A DNA stretch of 64,000 nucleotides from Geobacter sp. AOG1. GTDB taxonomy: Bacteria; Desulfobacterota; Desulfuromonadia; Geobacterales; Geobacteraceae. Location: contig NZ_BLIZ01000001.1 of NCBI RefSeq assembly GCF_019972315.1, positions 2,453,515 to 2,517,514 of the forward strand, written 5' to 3'. The notes under the pieces were generated by a model, which did not search any database, was not told the origin of the DNA, and was given only the letters and a program-made list of their open reading frames with translations. Made by a program: the position numbers and the translations under genes. This document shows positions 1 through 8,415 of this stretch, piece by piece (the stretch's first letter is position 1; each line of letters opens with the position of its first letter).

Positions 1-318
1 GGGCGGGGGATCGGTCTTGTCAACAAGCTGAAGGCCTATGCCCTCCAGGACCAGGGGAAGGATACGGTCGAAGCGAACCTGGCTCTCGGATTCAAGGCAG
101 ACCTGAGGGATTATGGGATAGGCGCACAGATCCTCGTCAACCTCGGGGTGAAGCGCATCCGGCTCATGACCAACAACCCGAAGAAGGTAATCGGACTCGA
201 AGGGTATGGCATCAACATCGTGGAACGGGTCCCCATCGAGACGGAGCCGTCCACGACCAACCTGAAGTATTTACAGACCAAACGCGAGAAGATGGGCCAT
301 CTGCTTGAGAATATTTAG
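1..318 (+). CDS. ribBA: RibBA C-terminus (GTP cyclohydrolase II domain), 5' truncated
   Basis: The frame is open from base 1, so only the last 105 codons are visible. They match the C-terminal part of the GTP cyclohydrolase II domain: [17 protein letters not shown] near residue 3, then TNNPKK and the [13 protein letters not shown] segment. The domain opens GTP to 2,5-diamino-6-ribosylamino-pyrimidinone phosphate, the first step of riboflavin synthesis in the cytosol. In this family it is usually fused behind the DHBP synthase domain RibB, but that half lies outside the window, so a stand-alone RibA cannot be excluded. The next gene is ribH, 73 bases downstream on the same strand, which fits a riboflavin operon. 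Confidence 0.9.
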   Translation, partial: GRGIGLVNKLKAYALQDQGKDTVEANLALGFKADLRDYGIGAQILVNLGVKRIRLMTNNPKKVIGLEGYGINIVERVPIETEPSTTNLKYLQTKREKMGHLLENI

Positions 319-391
319 GAGCGTGACTTTTCCGCATCTGTACGTTCCTTAAGGGATAGAGTACGAATCATTTGCCAGGAGGAACAAGGAT

Positions 392-859
392 ATGCCCAAG
401 TTCTTTGAAGGAAAGCTGGACGCCAAGGGGCTGAAGGTCGGGATCGTGGTAGCACGGTTTAACAGCTTCATCGCGGAACGACTACTGGAAGGGGCGCTGG
501 ACGCCCTGGTTCGCCACGGTGCGGATGATAAGAGTATAGACGTCGCCCGGGTGCCGGGAGCATTTGAGATCCCCCTTGCAACCGCCAGAATGGCCCAGTC
601 CGGCAAATACGATGCCCTGATCTGCCTCGGTGCCGTCATTCGCGGCTCTACCCCACATTTCGATTATGTGGCGGCGGAGGTTTCCAAGGGAGTCGCCCAG
701 GTTTCCCTCTCCAGCGGTGTGCCGGTCGCCTTCGGTGTCCTTACCACCGATACCATTGAGCAGGCGGTGGAGCGGGCCGGCACTAAGGCAGGGAACAAGG
801 GATTCGATGCGGCCATGACCGCCATTGAGACCGTAAATTTGCTGAAGGGTCTGAAATAG
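392..859 (+). CDS. ribH: 6,7-dimethyl-8-ribityllumazine synthase
   Basis: A 155-residue protein of normal length for RibH. It condenses 5-amino-6-ribitylamino-uracil with 3,4-dihydroxy-2-butanone 4-phosphate to lumazine, the penultimate riboflavin step, usually as an icosahedral cytosolic assembly. Visible family motifs are the N-terminal [17 protein letters not shown] near residue 55, the [16 protein letters not shown] loop carrying the catalytic histidine near residue 88, and FGVLTT near 113. A strong AGGAGG-type ribosome site precedes the ATG. The stop shares one base with the nusB start, indicating translational coupling. Confidence 0.97.
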   Translation: MPKFFEGKLDAKGLKVGIVVARFNSFIAERLLEGALDALVRHGADDKSIDVARVPGAFEIPLATARMAQSGKYDALICLGAVIRGSTPHFDYVAAEVSKGVAQVSLSSGVPVAFGVLTTDTIEQAVERAGTKAGNKGFDAAMTAIETVNLLKGLK

Positions 860-1269
860 TGGGATCACGCCGGGAAAGTCGCGAACTGGCGCTGCAGGCT
901 CTCTACTCCTTCGACCTCAATCCGATGGAACTCAGGCAATCGCTTGTGCTGTTCTGGGAGCATAATCGGGCGGCGCCGACAGTCCGGGATTTTGCCGAGC
1001 ACCTCGTGCTCGGCGTGGCCGAGCACCGGGACGAGATAGACCGGATTATCGAGGAGAAGTCGAAGAACTGGAGCCTCGGCCGCATGGCCAAGATCGACCT
1101 TAACATCCTCAGGATAGCGGTTTACGAGCTCCATTACCGGCATGACATACCGAAAAACGTGACCATCAACGAGGCGATAGAGGTAGCGAAGAAATTCGGC
1201 ACCGATGAATCCGCCGCCTTCATTAACGGCATCATTGACGAAGTGGCCTCCAACGCGCCGGACAAGTGA
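859..1269 (+). CDS. nusB: Transcription antitermination factor NusB
   Basis: A 136-residue all-helical protein. It starts with [18 protein letters not shown], the typical NusB opening, and has [14 protein letters not shown] and [22 protein letters not shown] further on. NusB pairs with NusE (S10) on boxA RNA to promote antitermination of rRNA operons. The GTG start overlaps the last base of the ribH stop and has no separate Shine-Dalgarno, so translation is probably coupled. The ribH-nusB order is common in bacteria. A hairpin without a T-run follows the stop, before hom. Confidence 0.95.
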   Translation: MGSRRESRELALQALYSFDLNPMELRQSLVLFWEHNRAAPTVRDFAEHLVLGVAEHRDEIDRIIEEKSKNWSLGRMAKIDLNILRIAVYELHYRHDIPKNVTINEAIEVAKKFGTDESAAFINGIIDEVASNAPDK

Positions 1270-1275
1270 TACATG

Positions 1276-1299
1276 CGGGGCAATCCATGAATTGCCCCG
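1276..1299 (+). other. Perfect hairpin between nusB and hom
   Basis: Nine perfect base pairs (CGGGGCAAT with ATTGCCCCG) enclose a six-base loop. No T-tract follows, so it is not a canonical terminator. It ends 30 bases before the chosen hom start and could shape mRNA stability, pausing or hom translation. Function unknown. Confidence 0.6.
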
Positions 1300-1329
1300 G
1301 CTCATATACATATAAACATGCGAGGGGTT

Positions 1330-2640
1330 ATGCAGGAGATAAAGATCGGTCTGCTTGGTTTCGGTACCATCGGTACCGGCGTGGCCAAGCTGCTGATGAA
1401 TAATAGTGAGCTGATCGAGGAGAAGCTCGGTGCCCGGCTCGTCCTGAAGCGGATTGCCGATCTGGACATTACCACCGACCGGGGTATTTCCCTGCCGGCG
1501 GGAATGCTCACCACCAATGTGGACGAGGTACTGACCGACCCGGAAATCGCCATTGTCATCGAGCTGATCGGTGGCTACGACCCTGCCAAGCGCTTTGTTC
1601 TCCGGGCCATAGAGCACGGCAAGCACATTGTGACTGCCAATAAGGCGCTTCTGGCGGTGCACGGGGAAGAGTTATATGCGGCTGCTGCCCGGCAGGGTGT
1701 CGAGGTTTTGTTTGAGGCGGCGGTAGGTGGCGGTATCCCTGTCCTCTCGGCTATCAAGGGGAACATGGCGGCGAACAACTTCGCCACGGTCTTCGGCATC
1801 CTGAATGGTACATGTAACTATATACTTACCCGCATGACCCAGGAAGGTGCGGATTTTGGTGCAGTGCTGAAGAATGCCCAGGAACTGGGATACGCCGAGG
1901 CGGATCCGACCTTCGACATCGAGGGGGTCGATACCGCCCACAAGCTGAGCCTTCTCCTCTCCCTCTGTTTCGGTACCCGTGTCGATTTCGACCATATCCA
2001 TACCGAGGGTATCAGCGCCATTTCCGCCATCGACGTCAACTTCGCCCGGGATTTCGGCTACAAGATCAAGCTCCTGGCCATAGGCAAGCGGGACGGAGAC
2101 CGGATCGAGGCGCGCGTCCATCCGACCATGATCCCGGTAAACTACCCCCTGGCCGACGTGGATGGTGTTTTCAACGCCATCCGCCTGTCCGGCGATTTCG
2201 TCGGTCCGGTCATGTTCTACGGACGCGGGGCCGGCATGGATCCTACCGCCAGCGCCATCGTGGGCGACCTGATGGACATTTCCCGCAACATCCTGGCCGG
2301 CATCGGCCGGAGGACCGCACCTCTGGGCTACCTGGAAGAGCGGGTGAAGACGCTCGGCATCAAGCCGATGGGTGAGATCGTCAGCAAGTACTGTCTTCGC
2401 TTCAGTACCCTGGACAAGCCGGGTGTTCTGGCAAAGATTGCGGGGGCACTGGGGCGGCATGGCATCAGCATCGAGTCCATGATCCAGAAAGGGAGGAGTG
2501 CTGGCGAAACGGTCCCCATCGTCATCATGACCCACGAGGCCCAGGAAAAGGACGTGCGCGCCGCTCTGAACGAAATTGACGAACTGGATTTCATCAGGGA
2601 GAAGAGCAACCTGATCCGGATCGAGGACAACCTGGAATAA
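1330..2640 (+). CDS. hom: Homoserine dehydrogenase with C-terminal ACT domain
   Basis: Reduces aspartate semialdehyde to homoserine, the branch point to threonine and methionine. The protein begins with the NAD(P)-binding Rossmann motif GLLGFGTIGTG. The substrate domain carries NGTCNYILTRM and the YAEADPTFDIEGVDTAHKL signature. The last 80 or so residues are an ACT regulatory domain (CLRFSTLDKPGVLAKIA), typical of feedback control by threonine. I chose ATG 1330 because GAGGGG lies six bases upstream; an in-frame ATG at 1318 would add four residues. At 436 residues it has the usual monofunctional length. thrC lies close by on the opposite strand. Confidence 0.96.
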   Translation: MQEIKIGLLGFGTIGTGVAKLLMNNSELIEEKLGARLVLKRIADLDITTDRGISLPAGMLTTNVDEVLTDPEIAIVIELIGGYDPAKRFVLRAIEHGKHIVTANKALLAVHGEELYAAAARQGVEVLFEAAVGGGIPVLSAIKGNMAANNFATVFGILNGTCNYILTRMTQEGADFGAVLKNAQELGYAEADPTFDIEGVDTAHKLSLLLSLCFGTRVDFDHIHTEGISAISAIDVNFARDFGYKIKLLAIGKRDGDRIEARVHPTMIPVNYPLADVDGVFNAIRLSGDFVGPVMFYGRGAGMDPTASAIVGDLMDISRNILAGIGRRTAPLGYLEERVKTLGIKPMGEIVSKYCLRFSTLDKPGVLAKIAGALGRHGISIESMIQKGRSAGETVPIVIMTHEAQEKDVRAALNEIDELDFIREKSNLIRIEDNLE

Positions 2641-2667
2641 ATTTTCACATTCAGCGATTTTTTAGTA

Positions 2668-2697
2668 CGGGGCACCCCCACAGGGGTGCCCCGTTTT
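2668..2697 (+). terminator. Rho-independent terminator of hom
   Basis: An 11-base-pair perfect stem (CGGGGCACCCC with GGGGTGCCCCG), a four-base loop and TTTT. It lies 28 bases after the hom stop and probably ends the ribBA-ribH-nusB-hom transcript. Confidence 0.9.
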
Positions 2698-2942
2698 GCG
2701 TAGTATCTGGTAATTCCGTGAACGAGGGACATCCGTCGCAATCTCGTCCGCTACGGTCGGCCCTTCGCTGCGGACCTTGACTGGTTCCCAGAGAGAAGGA
2801 CATGCAGAGCTGCATCCAGCATGGCTCGTAGGAGTTGATTTCGGCGGGCGTCCGCTTGCCGTTCGGACTTTCCCTCCACTCCCGAGACCACGACGGAAGT
2901 CCACGGGAATGTGGGAAGACCATATTCATGGGTGAGGAGATA
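2698..2942. other. Intergenic block with small palindromes, no recognised gene
   Basis: GC-rich sequence between the hom terminator and the 3' end of the minus-strand HAD gene. It contains short inverted repeats, for example ATGCAG-AG-CTGCAT around 2801 and GTCCG...CGGAC around 2849. Open frames here have no recognisable protein features. It may be a dispersed repeat or a gene remnant, but nothing in the window allows a choice. Confidence 0.4.
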
Positions 2943-3623
2943 TTACAATCGAACCGACAGGGAGCCCGCTGGCGGGATGAGTTGGCTGAAGTAGTGGATT
3001 GAGGTGAAGCTGGATGAGGGGATCGGTGTTGCGGTGGAGCTGAAACGGCTCACGTAGATGAGGTAGCCAATGTTATACGCGGCGGCGGTGGAGAGATTGG
3101 TCTCGCTGTCCTCTCCCAGAAGTGTGCGTGCCGGGTCGTAGGGTATCCTCTCCCTGAGTTTCCCCCAGAAGGCAGGTTCCTCCTTGGGGAGCCCCAGTTC
3201 GTGGGCTGAAATGATGTCGGTGAAGTACTGCCCGACACGGGTTTTGCGCATCTTTAGCTCAAGTGTCTTGCTGTGGGCGTTGGTCACCAGGCAGATGCGC
3301 TTTTCATGTTGTCTAAGGAAAAGGAGAAACTCCACCACCCCCGGGTGGACGGCGATCAGGTGATCCACTTCCCGTTTAAGGAGCGGGATATCGAGCCCGA
3401 GTCGCTCGGACCAGTAATCCAGGTCGGTCCAGTTGAGGGTCTTCTCCTGGGAGCGGAACAGCGGAATGAGAATGTCCTTCGCCTCCTGCACGGAAAGAGC
3501 GTGCTTTCGCGCATAGGTGTGGGGGACGTGCTCCAGCCAGAAGTGGTCGTCGAAATGGCGATCCAGCAATGTCCCATCCATGTCGAGGAGAACGGTGTCA
3601 ATATCTTTCCAGTTTATGTGCAT
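2943..3623 (-). CDS. HAD-family hydrolase, YrfG-like (GMP/IMP nucleotidase type)
   Basis: A 226-residue haloacid dehalogenase-superfamily phosphatase. Motif I is LLDMDGTLLD (nucleophile Asp and acid Asp), motif II is the LVTNAHS segment near residue 115, a lysine sits in LPKEEP, and motif IV reads GEDSE. The N-terminal MHINWKDIDTVLLDMDGTLLD and the TLNWTDLDYWSERLGLDI segment resemble Escherichia coli YrfG, which dephosphorylates GMP and IMP; substrate here is inferred. It lies 160 bases downstream of thrC on the same strand and may be read through from it. No clear Shine-Dalgarno precedes the ATG. A perfect palindrome lies just upstream. Confidence 0.8.
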   Translation of the reverse strand: MHINWKDIDTVLLDMDGTLLDRHFDDHFWLEHVPHTYARKHALSVQEAKDILIPLFRSQEKTLNWTDLDYWSERLGLDIPLLKREVDHLIAVHPGVVEFLLFLRQHEKRICLVTNAHSKTLELKMRKTRVGQYFTDIISAHELGLPKEEPAFWGKLRERIPYDPARTLLGEDSETNLSTAAAYNIGYLIYVSRFSSTATPIPSSSFTSIHYFSQLIPPAGSLSVRL

Positions 3624-3679
3624 AGGAAATCGGAATTAACAGGGATATTCAGTAATCAGGATGAAAGCTCCACGATGTT

Positions 3680-3694
3680 GACATTACTAATGTC
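3680..3694 (-). promoter_or_regulatory. Perfect 15-base palindrome upstream of the HAD gene
   Basis: GACATTA-C-TAATGTC is a perfect inverted repeat of seven bases around one. It lies 57 bases upstream of the HAD gene start, in the thrC-HAD gap. The size and position suit an operator for a dimeric regulator; the regulator is unknown. Confidence 0.4.
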
Positions 3695-3783
3695 GATGCG
3701 ATTGATCAAATATGTTGGCATGTTACGGCGGTGCATATGTTTACCTGTGTACCGTGAATACCGAATGTCGAGGGATATGGCCG

Positions 3784-5169
3784 TCAAAGGGCCTTTTCTT
3801 CTATGAATGCCTTGATCGCGGCCCGGTCCGCATCCAGCACCACACAGCGGCTCGGGAGCCTGTCGATTCCCGCAAGGGCTTGGGGGAAGGGTGGCGCGAT
3901 GCCGGTGGCCTGTTCCACCGCTTCGCCGAACTTGGCCGGGTGGGCAGTGGCGAGGCAGATCGGAGTGGCGTCGGTTGGCACCAGTTCCTGGGCGGCGCGG
4001 ACGCCCACCGCTGTGTGGGGATCGAGGAGGTAGCCGGTGGCCTTATGGAAGGTAGCGATGGTCTCCAGGGTCTCGACTTGGTTGACGGAGCGGGAGAGGA
4101 ATTCATTCCGTACCTGGGCCAGTTCTGCCTCGCTGAAAGCAATCCGTCCCGTTTGTGCAAGCTGTACGAAGGCGTCCCGCACCCGTGCCGGATTTTCATC
4201 GTACAGGTAGAAGAGGTAGCGCTCGAAGTTGGATGCCAGTTGGATGTCCATGGAGGGGGAGGCGGTCTGTACCACGTCCCCGAGTGAGTAATCACCATCA
4301 TTGATGAACCGGGTGAGGATGTTGTTTTCGTTGGTGGCGAGCAGGAGCTTGCTGATCGGGAGCCCCATTCTTTTGGCGATGTAACCGGCGAAGATGTCGC
4401 CGAAGTTCCCCGTCGGGACGGAGAAGACGATGTTGGCGCCGCCGTTGTCGGTCACCCGGAACCAGGCGTAGAAATAGTAGACCACCTGTGCCAGAACCCG
4501 TGCCCAGTTGATGGAATTGACCGCCCCGAGGGCGTATTTCTCCTTGAAGGGGAGGTCGTTGAAGAGGCTCTTGACGATGTTCTGGCAGTCGTCAAAGGTC
4601 CCTTTGGCGGCGATATTGTGAACGTTGGCGTCGGTGACTGTGGTCATCTGCAGCGCCTGGATGGGAGAGGTCTTCAGGTGGGGATGGAGGATGAAGATGT
4701 TGATGTTTTCTTTTCCCCGCACGCCGTAGATGGCGGCGCTCCCCGTGTCACCGGAGGTGGCGCCCACGATGTTCATCTTCTCTCCTCGCTCCTTGAGCAG
4801 GTAAGTGAACAGGTTTCCCAGGAGTTGCAGTGCCACATCTTTGAAGGCGAGGGTCGGGCCGTGGAAGAGCTCCAGAATGTAGACTCCGTCCTCATGCACC
4901 ACCGGCGTGATCTCCCGGTTGTCGAAGGTGGCATAGGAGCGGTCGATGAGGTCCTTCAAGTCGTCCGCCGGAATGTCGGTAGCATAGAGGGAAATGAGCT
5001 CGAATGCGAGCTGCTGGTAGGAGAGCTCCCGCCAGACGTCCAGGGTTGCCGCAGAGAGTGTCGGTATCCGCTCGGGGAGGAGAAGTCCGCCGTCGGTGGC
5101 GAGACCCATCATGACAGCGTCTTTGAAGCTGACCGGTTCGATCTGGCCGCGGGTGCTTATGTAGTTCAT
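3784..5169 (-). CDS. thrC: Threonine synthase
   Basis: A PLP enzyme turning O-phosphohomoserine into threonine. The 461-residue protein starts MNYISTRGQ, typical of the longer bacterial/yeast-type ThrC, and has the PLP lysine in FHGPTLAFKDVALQ near residue 113. It also has GATSGDTGSAAIYG near 138 and the phosphate-binding SVPTGNFGDIFAGY near 248. Codons and length are normal. It lies on the opposite strand from hom but completes the same pathway. The HAD gene follows 160 bases downstream on the same strand. Confidence 0.96.
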   Translation of the reverse strand: MNYISTRGQIEPVSFKDAVMMGLATDGGLLLPERIPTLSAATLDVWRELSYQQLAFELISLYATDIPADDLKDLIDRSYATFDNREITPVVHEDGVYILELFHGPTLAFKDVALQLLGNLFTYLLKERGEKMNIVGATSGDTGSAAIYGVRGKENINIFILHPHLKTSPIQALQMTTVTDANVHNIAAKGTFDDCQNIVKSLFNDLPFKEKYALGAVNSINWARVLAQVVYYFYAWFRVTDNGGANIVFSVPTGNFGDIFAGYIAKRMGLPISKLLLATNENNILTRFINDGDYSLGDVVQTASPSMDIQLASNFERYLFYLYDENPARVRDAFVQLAQTGRIAFSEAELAQVRNEFLSRSVNQVETLETIATFHKATGYLLDPHTAVGVRAAQELVPTDATPICLATAHPAKFGEAVEQATGIAPPFPQALAGIDRLPSRCVVLDADRAAIKAFIEEKAL

Positions 5170-5720
5170 CGGTTCATCCTGTACGTGGAGTAGCGCTGCA
5201 AGAGGCCGTAGTCTAGCAGGAAATTGCTGAAATGGGAAGTCTTTGCACGTGGGGAAACAGGGTGGCGAAGTGCCGGGTAACTTGCGGAGTGTATATAGGT
5301 AAGCAGATACTGTGGTAAGTAGATATATGTGTCGTGTGGTCTGTTTAATAGCGTGAAAATGAAGTGTTAGCGTGGAGGCGTGATAGCTAAATGTTAACGT
5401 TGAGTAGTCCTTACAGTTGTTGGTGCAGGTTTGCCGTGATGTCTGTGTAATGCAGGGTAAATGCTTTGGTGAAAGTTGAGGTATTACTATATAACTATCA
5501 AATAAAAAGGGTTTTGCTTAGAGTTGTGGTGATGGTGGTAGGATGTTTGTAGGGCAAAACTTAGAAACTATGGTTTAGGTGCGTTTTCCCGGTGGTCAAC
5601 CCGCGCGGGAATTCTATCCCTGTGGAGAAGGTGGCCCTCCGGGGTAAGGGTGCTATACTGTATCGAAATGTGCAGAATTTCCGAAAGATAGACGAAACGC
5701 TGCTGAAAGGAGAGAAATCC
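5170..5720. other. Divergent intergenic region, AT-rich, between thrC and the quinone reductase-like gene
   Basis: About 550 bases without a convincing gene. The stretch 5220-5570 is clearly AT-richer than the flanking genes and has no conserved open frame. It must hold the promoters of both divergent genes. I see no riboswitch-like structure or strong terminator. TATACT at 5652 is a possible -10 for the plus-strand gene but lacks a good -35. Confidence 0.5.
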
Positions 5721-6683
5721 ATGAAAGCGATACGTGTCCATGAGTTCGGTCCTCCCGAAACCATGCGCCTTGAGGAGGTGCCCGGTCTGACCCCCGGTCC
5801 GGGCCAGGTGGTCGTCAAGGTCTCTGCCATCGGGGTAAACCCGGTGGATACCTATATCCGTTCCGGCCTGTACCGGCCGGACATGAAGCTTCCCTATACC
5901 CCCGGCCTCGATGCGGCCGGAGTCATCAGTGCCGTCGGTCCTGATGTGAACCATCGACGGGTGGGGGATCGGGTCTATGTCGCCGGCTCGCTTTCGGGCA
6001 CTTACGCCGAAGAGCTCCTCTGCAGGGAGTTCCAGACCCATCCGCTGCCGGAAGGGATCGGGTTTGGCCAGGGAGCAGCTATCGGGGTCCCGTACGGAGC
6101 CGCCTATCGTGCTCTCTTTCAGCGGGCGCACGCCCTGGCGGGAGAGACCGTGCTGGTTCATGGTGCCAGCGGCGGGGTGGGTATCGCCGCCCTTCAACTG
6201 GCCGTTGCGGCCGGCCTCATCGTGATCGGGACCGCAGGTTCTGATAAGGGGATGGAACTGGTGCTGGCTCAGGGTGCCCGGCATGCCCTCAATCACCACA
6301 CCGCCGGGTATATGGAGCAGCTGACGGAACTGACCTGTGGCAAGGGGGTCGACGTTATCGTCGAGATGCTGGCCAACGTGAACCTGGACCATGACCTGGC
6401 CGCGCTGGCGAAAGACGGTCGGGTCGTGGTCATCGGCAGCCGGGGCAGGGTTGAGATTGACCCGCGCAGTGCCATGGGGCGGGAGGCAGCCATCCTCGGC
6501 ATGACCCTCTTCAATGCCACGGAAAAAGAGCTGGCCAGTATGCATGCCGCCTTTTCGGCAGGTCTTGCCAATGGCACCCTGCGGCCGCTGGTGAGCCGGG
6601 AATTACCCCTGGCCGAGGCAGCGGCAGCCCACCATTCGGTACTGGAGGGGAGCACGCTCGGCAAGATCGTACTCATCCCCTAG
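5721..6683 (+). CDS. Zinc-independent quinone oxidoreductase family (MDR superfamily)
   Basis: A 320-residue NADPH:quinone reductase-like protein, cytosolic. The GroES-like N-domain carries PGLTPGPGQVVVKVSAIGVNPVD and LPYTPGLDAAGVI. The Rossmann domain has VHGASGGVGIAALQLA near residue 145, followed by HALNHH and a VIVEMLANVNL segment. Zinc-binding cysteines of alcohol dehydrogenases are absent. The start at 5721 is set by AAAGGAGAG 7-14 bases upstream; an earlier in-frame ATG at 5592 would add 43 residues that lack family similarity. These enzymes reduce quinones or alkenals with NADPH; the physiological substrate is unknown. Confidence 0.85.
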   Translation: MKAIRVHEFGPPETMRLEEVPGLTPGPGQVVVKVSAIGVNPVDTYIRSGLYRPDMKLPYTPGLDAAGVISAVGPDVNHRRVGDRVYVAGSLSGTYAEELLCREFQTHPLPEGIGFGQGAAIGVPYGAAYRALFQRAHALAGETVLVHGASGGVGIAALQLAVAAGLIVIGTAGSDKGMELVLAQGARHALNHHTAGYMEQLTELTCGKGVDVIVEMLANVNLDHDLAALAKDGRVVVIGSRGRVEIDPRSAMGREAAILGMTLFNATEKELASMHAAFSAGLANGTLRPLVSRELPLAEAAAAHHSVLEGSTLGKIVLIP

Positions 6684-6717
6684 TCCCGTACCTTTCATTT
6701 CATTTACAATGCATTAC

Positions 6718-6747
6718 TTGACAACCGGGGCGTGAAAAGTTTATACA
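6718..6747 (+). promoter_or_regulatory. Candidate sigma-70 promoter before the YchJ-like gene
   Basis: TTGACA at 6718 and TATACA at 6742, separated by 18 bases, lie 77 bases upstream of the YchJ-like ATG. The predicted transcription start falls within the hairpin assigned to the upstream gene, so the two signals are packed tightly together. Confidence 0.5.
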
Positions 6748-6748
6748 G

Positions 6749-6777
6749 CGGGTGTCGCACTCTCGGCACCCGTTTTT
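6749..6777 (+). terminator. Terminator after the quinone reductase-like gene
   Basis: CGGGTG pairs with CACCCG across a 12-base loop that can extend the stem slightly, followed by TTTTT. It lies 66 bases after the upstream stop. It overlaps the region downstream of a candidate promoter, so an attenuator role for the YchJ-like gene is possible but less likely. Confidence 0.6.
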
Positions 6778-6823
6778 GCGCGGTCGTCGAGGTGGCTTCC
6801 TATTTTCTTTCAAGGAGTATTTC

Positions 6824-7312
6824 ATGTCCAATTGTCCCTGCGGCTCGAACCTCCCCTTTGTCGACTGCTGCGAATCAATCATCAGGGGAAAACGGCCGGC
6901 CCAGACCGCCGAACAACTCATGCGTTCCCGCTACAGTGCCTATGTGGCGGTCGATACGGATTATATTTTCGAGACCACCCACCCGAAGCATCGCCAGGGG
7001 TATGACCACAAGGGAACCCGGGAGTGGGCGGAGAGCGCGGAGTGGGAGAAGCTGGAGATCGTCGCCACTAAGGATGGCGGGGGGGACGATACCTCCGGCG
7101 AGGTGGAATTCAGGGCCACCTACCGGGACAAGGGTGGACGCAAGGTCCACCATGAGCTGGCGTTGTTTGAGAAGGATGGCGGGAAATGGTATTTCACCGA
7201 TGGAAATCTGGTGGCACCCAAACCGCTCGTACGGAGCGAGCCGAAGGTGGGGCGCAACGATCCCTGCCCCTGCGGGAGCGGGGCCAAGTTCAAGAAATGC
7301 TGCGGTAAGTGA
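6824..7312 (+). CDS. YchJ/UPF0225 family protein with two SEC-C motifs
   Basis: A 162-residue protein framed by two SEC-C zinc motifs: [13 protein letters not shown] at residues 4-16 and [13 protein letters not shown] near the C-terminus. The middle resembles a small NTF2-like domain ([21 protein letters not shown]). SEC-C motifs bind one zinc and resemble the SecA C-terminal SecB-binding tail, but this family has no established function. ATG 6824 is chosen because AAGGAG lies about seven bases upstream and it begins exactly at the first zinc motif; the in-frame ATG at 6752 lies within the upstream hairpin. A terminator follows the stop. Confidence 0.85.
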   Translation: MSNCPCGSNLPFVDCCESIIRGKRPAQTAEQLMRSRYSAYVAVDTDYIFETTHPKHRQGYDHKGTREWAESAEWEKLEIVATKDGGGDDTSGEVEFRATYRDKGGRKVHHELALFEKDGGKWYFTDGNLVAPKPLVRSEPKVGRNDPCPCGSGAKFKKCCGK

Positions 7313-7326
7313 GTAGACCCTTGATG

Positions 7327-7353
7327 GCGACAGGGGATTCCCCCTGTCGCTTT
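7327..7353 (+). terminator. Terminator of the YchJ-like gene
   Basis: A perfect ten-base-pair stem (GCGACAGGGG with CCCCTGTCGC), tetraloop ATTC and a short TTTA tail, 14 bases after the stop codon. Confidence 0.8.
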
Positions 7354-7410
7354 ACTGCAGCCAGAGCCTCCTGAAACACGCCTGTTTGTACGCCATCGTC
7401 TTCTCTCCCT

Positions 7411-7439
7411 TCTGCAATCCATCGATCCTGTGATACACT
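7411..7439 (+). promoter_or_regulatory. Weak candidate promoter of the MoxR operon
   Basis: TCTGCA and TACACT spaced by 17 bases, 35 bases before the MoxR ATG. The -35 match is poor, but the -10 and the spacing are acceptable and no other candidate is seen in this gap. Confidence 0.3.
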
Positions 7440-7473
7440 TTTCCCATCTCAGCATGAAGGAACCGACACTGCC

Positions 7474-8415
7474 ATGAACCTCCCCAAACGCGCAGAAATA
7501 CTTACCGTCATGGACACACTTACCGGCAGGCACCTGAAAGGGAAGGACAAGGCGGTCCGGCTCTCGCTGATCGCCCTTCTGACGGGGGGGCACATCCTGC
7601 TGGAGGACATACCCGGTCTGGGCAAGACGACCTTGGCCTTGGCCCTGGCCAACGTGCTCGGTCTCTCGTTTGGCCGGATTCAGTGCACGAGCGACCTGCT
7701 GCCGTCGGATATAACCGGGCTTTCCGTTTTCAATCGGGAGGAGAGTGCTTTCAAGTTCATCCGGGGGCCTATCTTCAACAGCATCGTGCTGGTGGACGAG
7801 GTGAACCGGGCCATGCCCAAGACCCAGAGCGCCATGCTGGAGGCGATGGAGGAGCGGCGGGTTACGGTGGAGGGGGTGACCTATCCCTTGGCCGAACCGT
7901 TTCTCGTCATTGCCACTCAGAATCCCCTGGAGCAGGTCGGAACCTATCCCCTGCCCGAATCGCAGTTGGACCGGTTCACCATCAGAACCGGCATCGGCTA
8001 CCCCCCCGAGGAGCTGGAAAAGTCCATTATCTCCTACGGCAGCATCCGGGACGACATCCGCCACATCGAGCCGCTAGTGAGCGCTGACGACATCCTGGCT
8101 GCCCGGCAGGCGGTGAAAGAAAAGGTGTATCTGTCAGATAAGGTGACGGACTATATTTACGCCATCGTTACGGCGACCCGCAACCATCACCTGCTCCTCT
8201 CCGGCATCTCGACCCGGGGAGGGATCAATATCGCCGAGGCCGCCCGTGCCAATGCCTACCTGGAGGGACGGGAGTACGTGGTTCCCGAGGATGTGAGAGA
8301 AGTCGCGGTGGCGGTCGGTTCCCATCGCCTCATCTGCCGCCCCGAGCAGGAGAGCATTAACAAGGAGGAACTCTTATCCGCCATCCTCGGAAGCATACCG
8401 GTACCGCTGGTCTGA
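7474..8415 (+). CDS. MoxR-family AAA+ ATPase
   Basis: A 313-residue AAA+ chaperone-type ATPase. Walker A reads EDIPGLGKTT (residues 44-53) and Walker B SIVLVDEVNRA near 105. The family signature TQNPLEQVGTYPLPESQLDRF follows near 148 (given in part), and a sensor-2-type region with ISTRGG is near 245. MoxR proteins act with DUF58 and transglutaminase or von Willebrand partners in maturing protein complexes or envelope functions. Here the next two genes are exactly DUF58 and a membrane transglutaminase, so the three form the classic module. The stop codon overlaps the likely start of the DUF58 gene. Confidence 0.92.
   Translation: MNLPKRAEILTVMDTLTGRHLKGKDKAVRLSLIALLTGGHILLEDIPGLGKTTLALALANVLGLSFGRIQCTSDLLPSDITGLSVFNREESAFKFIRGPIFNSIVLVDEVNRAMPKTQSAMLEAMEERRVTVEGVTYPLAEPFLVIATQNPLEQVGTYPLPESQLDRFTIRTGIGYPPEELEKSIISYGSIRDDIRHIEPLVSADDILAARQAVKEKVYLSDKVTDYIYAIVTATRNHHLLLSGISTRGGINIAEAARANAYLEGREYVVPEDVREVAVAVGSHRLICRPEQESINKEELLSAILGSIPVPLV

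Noticed and set aside
2651..2929. 92-codon minus-strand open frame between hom and the HAD gene
   Set aside because: It overlaps the hom terminator, has biased low-information composition and no recognisable motif or ribosome site.
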